This document shows positions 60,657 to 64,000 of a DNA stretch of 64,000 nt, one piece after another. A model generated the notes under the pieces. It had not been told where the DNA came from. It worked only from the letters and a program-made list of their open reading frames with translations, and ran no database searches. The DNA lies in assembly GCF_016907795.1 (NCBI RefSeq), contig NZ_JAFBCR010000001.1, positions 1,984,001-2,048,000 on the forward strand, read 5' to 3'. Position 1 is the stretch's first letter. Every line of letters starts with the position of its first letter. Origin of the DNA: Kocuria palustris (GTDB lineage Bacteria; Actinomycetota; Actinomycetes; Actinomycetales; Micrococcaceae). A program made the translations under genes and the position numbers.

Positions 60657-62153
60657 ATGAATCAGGTTTCCCGCAGACGGATGTTGACTGGTGGCTTCGG
60701 CCTGCTCGGTGCTGGTGTCCTGGCAGGGGGTGCACCTGCCGCGGGTTCCTCCGCGGCACCGTCACTTCCCGGCCGGGCTCTGGTGGAGAAGACGCTTGTC
60801 GCGCAGCCGGCGACCCTGGACTTGGGAGGCTTGCAGGTCGATACGTGGGCCTACGGTGACACGGTCCCTGGACCGCTGATCCGGGCCACGGCCGGGGACC
60901 GGTTACGGATCACCGTCGACAACCAGTTGCCGGCCGAGACCACCGTGCATTGGCATGGCATCGCCCTGGAAGCCGCTGCCGACGGGGTGCCAGGGCTGAC
61001 CCAGGACCCGATCGCCACCGGGAGCACCTACACCTACGATTTCACCGCACCGGATCCGGGGACCTATTTCTACCACCCCCACGTCGGGCTCCAGCTGGAC
61101 CGGGCTCTGTACGCCCCGCTGATCATCGATGACCCGAAAGAACCAGGGTGCTACGACCACGAATGGGTGCTCGTGCTCGATGACTGGCTCGACGGCACGG
61201 GACGCACGCCCGAGGACGTGCTCCAGGCGCTCACCTCCTCCAGTGGGAGCGGGGCCGGCCACGGGGGCATGACCGGAATGGACCACGGGGACATAGGCAT
61301 GAGCTCCCCGGGGGCTATGGGCGGTATGGATCACGCGCCGATGAAGGGCGGTGGAGACTCGCCCTACGGAGAGGACGCCGGGGACGTGACCTACCCGCAT
61401 TACCTGGTCAACGGCAAGGTGCCGGAGGCCCCGGATGTGCTGGCCGCCAAACCGGGGGATCGGGTGCGGTTGCGGATCATCAATGCCGCCGCCGACACCA
61501 TCTTCACCGTCGCTCTCGGCGGGCACCGCATGGAGGTGACCCACACCGATGGGTTCCCCGTGAAGCCGCAGGAGACGGACGCGCTGGCCATCGGCATGGG
61601 CGAACGTTACGACGCGATCGTCACCATAGCTGACGGGGTCTTCCCGTTCGTGGCCGCCCCCATGGGCAAGGACGGCCAGGCCATGGCGTTGATCCGCACC
61701 GGCTCCGGCGCCGCACCGGCCCCGACGGTGACGCCGAAGGAACTGCGTTGCCCGGCCTTGATCGGCGCCGAACTGGAGCCGGCCGACAGCGCCCGGTTGG
61801 AGACCCGGGACGTCGAAGTGGCCCTGCCTATGGCGCTGACCGGACAGATGGACCCTTACCAGTGGGGGTTCAACGGCGCTCCATACGGCAAGAATGACCC
61901 GCTGATGATCCGAGAAGGCCAACGCGTCCAGCTGGACGCGGCCAACCAGACCATGATGGCCCACCCGCTGCACGTCCACGGCCACACCTTCGCCCTGCCC
62001 AACGGATTACGCAAAGACACGGTCATGCTCGCCCCGATGCAATCCCTGGCCCTGCAACTGCAAGCCGACAATCCCGGGGATTGGATGGTCCACTGCCACA
62101 ACCTGTACCACGGCGAGGCCGGAATGATGATCGAGATGAGATACCGCCGATGA
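60657..62153 (+). CDS. Multicopper oxidase, Tat-exported (cuprous oxidase type)
   Basis: The 498-residue enzyme would oxidise Cu(I) to less toxic Cu(II) outside the membrane. It begins with a Tat signal (SRRRMLTGGFG, about residues 5-15). The copper-binding motifs are HWHG (98-101), HPH (140-142), HPLHVHGH and HCHNLYHGEAGM near the C-terminus. A Met/His-rich insert (about residues 201-229: GHGGMTGMDHGD then MDHAPMKGG) resembles Cu(I)-binding loops in CueO/CopA oxidases. AAGGAA lies seven bases before ATG 60657. The stop overlaps the next start. Confidence 0.92.
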   Translation: MNQVSRRRMLTGGFGLLGAGVLAGGAPAAGSSAAPSLPGRALVEKTLVAQPATLDLGGLQVDTWAYGDTVPGPLIRATAGDRLRITVDNQLPAETTVHWHGIALEAAADGVPGLTQDPIATGSTYTYDFTAPDPGTYFYHPHVGLQLDRALYAPLIIDDPKEPGCYDHEWVLVLDDWLDGTGRTPEDVLQALTSSSGSGAGHGGMTGMDHGDIGMSSPGAMGGMDHAPMKGGGDSPYGEDAGDVTYPHYLVNGKVPEAPDVLAAKPGDRVRLRIINAAADTIFTVALGGHRMEVTHTDGFPVKPQETDALAIGMGERYDAIVTIADGVFPFVAAPMGKDGQAMALIRTGSGAAPAPTVTPKELRCPALIGAELEPADSARLETRDVEVALPMALTGQMDPYQWGFNGAPYGKNDPLMIREGQRVQLDAANQTMMAHPLHVHGHTFALPNGLRKDTVMLAPMQSLALQLQADNPGDWMVHCHNLYHGEAGMMIEMRYRR

Positions 62154-63016
62154 CGCTCATGCCCCGACGGGCTCTCCTCGGTTTGGGCCTGGTCACAGGG
62201 ACCGGGCTGGCGGTCGCAGCTTGCTCCCCGCAGCCGGGTACCTCCACATCGGCCCCCTCCGGTGAGGGCGCCGGCGAGGCCACGGCGATCACTCATGTCC
62301 ATGCCATCACGCGCGCTCCGGCCGACGGGGCCGTGCTGCTGGCCACCCACGAGGGCCTCTACCGTCTCGAGGACGGGGACCTGACCAGAGCCGGGCCCAT
62401 CGTGGATCTGATGGGCTTCACCATCGCCGCCGACGGCCGCTACCTGGCCTCAGGCCACCCCGGCCTGGGCGTGGACCTACCCGAGCCATTGGGGCTGGCC
62501 GAGTCCGCCGACGGCGGGCAGAGCTGGAGTGTGCTCTCTCGCGGCGGGGAATCGGATTTCCACGCCCTGGCTGCCGGCCCCGCCGGGATCATCGCCTTCG
62601 ATGGGCAACTTCGGTTCAGCCCCGACGGGCGCACCTGGCAGATGCGCGCCATTCCCTCGGCCCCGGTTTCTTTGGCCGTGTCCCCGAAATCGGGAGCGGT
62701 GCTGGCTGCCACAGAAAACGGCGTGCTGCGCTCCACTGACGACGGCGCCAGCTGGTCCCCCCTGAACACCCCCCAGCTGGCCTCACTGGTGGCCTGGGCC
62801 GACGACCGCACCATCGCCGCCACAGGGATTGACGGGCGCCTGCTGACCAGCACCGATGCCGGTGCTAACTGGACCTCCAGTGAAGAACCCCTCGGGGAGA
62901 TCACCGCCCTGGGGGCCAGCCGCACCGATGACGGTGACGTAGAAGCGCTGCTGATGGCAAAAAACCAGGTGCTGCGCACGGTCGACGGGGGAGCGACAAC
63001 ACAGCAGCTGCTGTGA
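62150..63016 (+). CDS. Beta-propeller lipoprotein (sialidase/F510_1955-like)
   Basis: The 288-residue protein has a signal peptide ending in the lipobox AVAAC (Cys about residue 25). Repeats with Asp-box-like ESADGGQSWSVL, SPDGRTWQM, RSTDDGASWSPL and TSTDAGANWTSS follow. These S/T-X-D-X-G-X-T/S-W units build a beta-propeller as in exo-sialidases and BNR proteins. The starts ATHVHAI and LLATHEGLYRL resemble the F510_1955 family often linked to copper genes. It overlaps the oxidase gene by four bases, so it probably works with it at the cell surface; the role is unknown. Confidence 0.85.
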   Translation: MTLMPRRALLGLGLVTGTGLAVAACSPQPGTSTSAPSGEGAGEATAITHVHAITRAPADGAVLLATHEGLYRLEDGDLTRAGPIVDLMGFTIAADGRYLASGHPGLGVDLPEPLGLAESADGGQSWSVLSRGGESDFHALAAGPAGIIAFDGQLRFSPDGRTWQMRAIPSAPVSLAVSPKSGAVLAATENGVLRSTDDGASWSPLNTPQLASLVAWADDRTIAATGIDGRLLTSTDAGANWTSSEEPLGEITALGASRTDDGDVEALLMAKNQVLRTVDGGATTQQLL

Positions 63017-63098
63017 CAGCTGGGCTGTGAGCTGACCAGGGCCGAGAATGCCCACCGGGCGGGACTTACCGCAACAAGACAACTTCAGGGAGACGACC

Positions 63099-63329
63099 AT
63101 GAGCGAGGCCTCTAAGCGCCAGGAGATGGTCCCGGCGATGAGCGCCGAAGGCGCGGCTCTGTCGCGGAAGCGGCTGAGCGGCATCGGCGCAGCTCGGGGG
63201 CTGGCTCTGATCGGGTTGACCGCTATCCACTACCTGCCCGCCCTGGTGGCCGGGGTGGGCTTAGGAAGCATCACAACTTCCCGGAAACCCCTCGCCAAAT
63301 ATACCCCCGGGGGGTACTGTCGAGAATGA
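63099..63329 (+). pseudogene. N-terminal fragment of a DUF418/acyltransferase-like membrane protein
   Basis: The 76-residue frame reads SRKRLSGIGAARGLALIGLT and AIHYLPALVAGVG, which looks like the first helix of DUF418 or heparan-glucosaminide acetyltransferase-like proteins (R-x-x-G-x-D-x-A-R-G-L-A-L-x-G). After about 63265 the sequence becomes unlike protein and runs into the CopB promoter, so the rest of the gene has been lost. Confidence 0.6.
63300..63320 (+). promoter_or_regulatory. CsoR-like copper operator overlapping a -10 box
   Basis: TACCCCCGGGGGGTA (63302-63316) is a near-palindrome matching the C-run/G-run boxes bound by CsoR. TACTGT (63315-63320) could be the -10 and overlaps it, so repressor binding would block transcription of the ATPase. 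Confidence 0.65.
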
Positions 63330-63339
63330 GGAGGCAACT

Positions 63340-64000
63340 ATGACGGATTCGCACGCCCACCACCATGGTGGAGCCTCGCCCTTACGCGAGGCCCCCACCC
63401 CCGATCACCCCCACGATTCCCAGGACGAGCACTCGGGTGACGGCGGCCACGAGGGAAACGGTGACCATGGAGGCCATGGTGGACATGACCACGTCGCCAT
63501 GTTCCGCCGCTTGTTCTGGATCTCCCTGGTCATCTCGATCCCCACGATCTTTCTCAGCGGCAGCTTCGCGCACCTGCTGGGCTACCAGTTGCCGGACAAC
63601 GCACTGATCACCTGGGTCCCCGTGATCCTCGGCACCGTGCTCTACGTCTGGGGCGGCCGCCCGTTCCTGACCGGTGCGGTCGACGAACTCCGGCAGCGCA
63701 AACCCGGCATGATGACCCTGATCACCCTGGGCATCTCGGTGGCGTTCTTCGCATCCTGGGGCAGCCACCTCGGGCTGCTGCCACCGGACCTGGAGTTCTG
63801 GTGGGAGCTGGCACTGCTGGTCGTGATCATGCTGCTGGGGCACTGGGTCGAGATGGCGTCTCTGGCCCGCACCTCCAACGCGCTCGATGAGCTCGCGGCC
63901 CTGCTGCCCGACGAGGCTGAGGTGCTCGACCCTGACGGCTCGACGCGAACGGTCGCGCCCTCGGACCTCGCCGTGGGCGACCGCGTGCTGGTCCGTCCGG
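63340..64000 (+). CDS. copB: CopB-type heavy-metal P1B ATPase, N-terminal part (runs off the window)
   Basis: An open frame from ATG 63340 continues to the window edge, giving 220 residues. The first 50 residues are His/Asp/Gly-rich (MTDSHAHHHGG, GDHGGHGGHDH), as in CopB pumps that have no CxxC metal domain. Two pairs of transmembrane helices follow (for example FWISLVISIPTIFLSG, WWELALLVVIMLLGHWVEM), and the actuator domain starts with RTSNALDELAALLPDEAEVL and VGDRVLVRP. GAGGAGG lies five bases before the ATG. It would export copper and possibly silver. The CPH/CPC and DKTGT motifs would lie beyond the edge. Confidence 0.9.
   Translation, partial: MTDSHAHHHGGASPLREAPTPDHPHDSQDEHSGDGGHEGNGDHGGHGGHDHVAMFRRLFWISLVISIPTIFLSGSFAHLLGYQLPDNALITWVPVILGTVLYVWGGRPFLTGAVDELRQRKPGMMTLITLGISVAFFASWGSHLGLLPPDLEFWWELALLVVIMLLGHWVEMASLARTSNALDELAALLPDEAEVLDPDGSTRTVAPSDLAVGDRVLVRP

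Overview
The window is high-GC DNA with the gene content and gene order of an actinobacterium, most likely order Micrococcales. Supporting signs are Lsr2, ClpC, a DUF2342-type metalloprotease, DUF3180 after folK, PH-domain membrane proteins, a salt-tolerance-type glutaminase, GC-rich hairpin terminators and many leaderless genes (a TANNNT -10 box 6-8 bases before ATG/GTG). A Micrococcaceae host such as Kocuria, Micrococcus or Nesterenkonia would fit, but the genus cannot be fixed from the sequence alone.

Region 1 (1-12100) is metabolic. It holds the start of an amidase, two succinate-semialdehyde-type aldehyde dehydrogenases around a histidine phosphatase and an APC permease, a rhodanese, prephenate dehydratase, a GntP-type permease, a lipid kinase, seryl-tRNA synthetase and a HAD phosphatase. 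Region 2 (12100-17200) is a four-gene osmoprotectant ABC importer followed by an unknown gene. Region 3 (17270-38700) is the conserved actinobacterial block ppa / dacB / metalloprotease / HTH / tilS / hpt / ftsH / folE-folP-folB-folK / DUF3180 / PH proteins / panC / lysS / lsr2 / clpC / argA-like. PanC is fused to a DUF2520-type reductase-like domain. Region 4 (38700-43830) has mutY, a disordered single-pass membrane protein, radA and a FUSC-type membrane protein. Region 5 (43830-50080) is phosphate uptake: a PHO box, pstSCAB, then a convergent Pit carrier with a PhoU-like partner. Region 6 (50440-53413) has an unknown gene and a three-domain glutaminase (glutaminase, STAS, cyclic-nucleotide-binding fold).

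Region 7 (53520-58644) is an accessory junction at tRNA-Lys. A perfect 47-bp copy of the 3' part of the tRNA lies 1.83 kb downstream. Between the copies are a decayed IS481-like transposase and a YoaK-family gene. Beyond the second copy is the C-terminal half of a large serine recombinase, cut by an IS3-family element, and that element's orfA is itself split by an IS30-family element with an exact 3-bp GAT duplication.

Region 8 (58642-64000) is a copper-handling cluster on the far side of the IS3 element. It has a sensor kinase and response regulator, a Tat-exported multicopper oxidase, a beta-propeller lipoprotein, a broken membrane protein, a CsoR-like operator and the first 220 codons of a CopB-type P1B ATPase that runs off the window. 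Its codon use is less GC-extreme than the core, and it probably belongs to a genomic island anchored at the tRNA.
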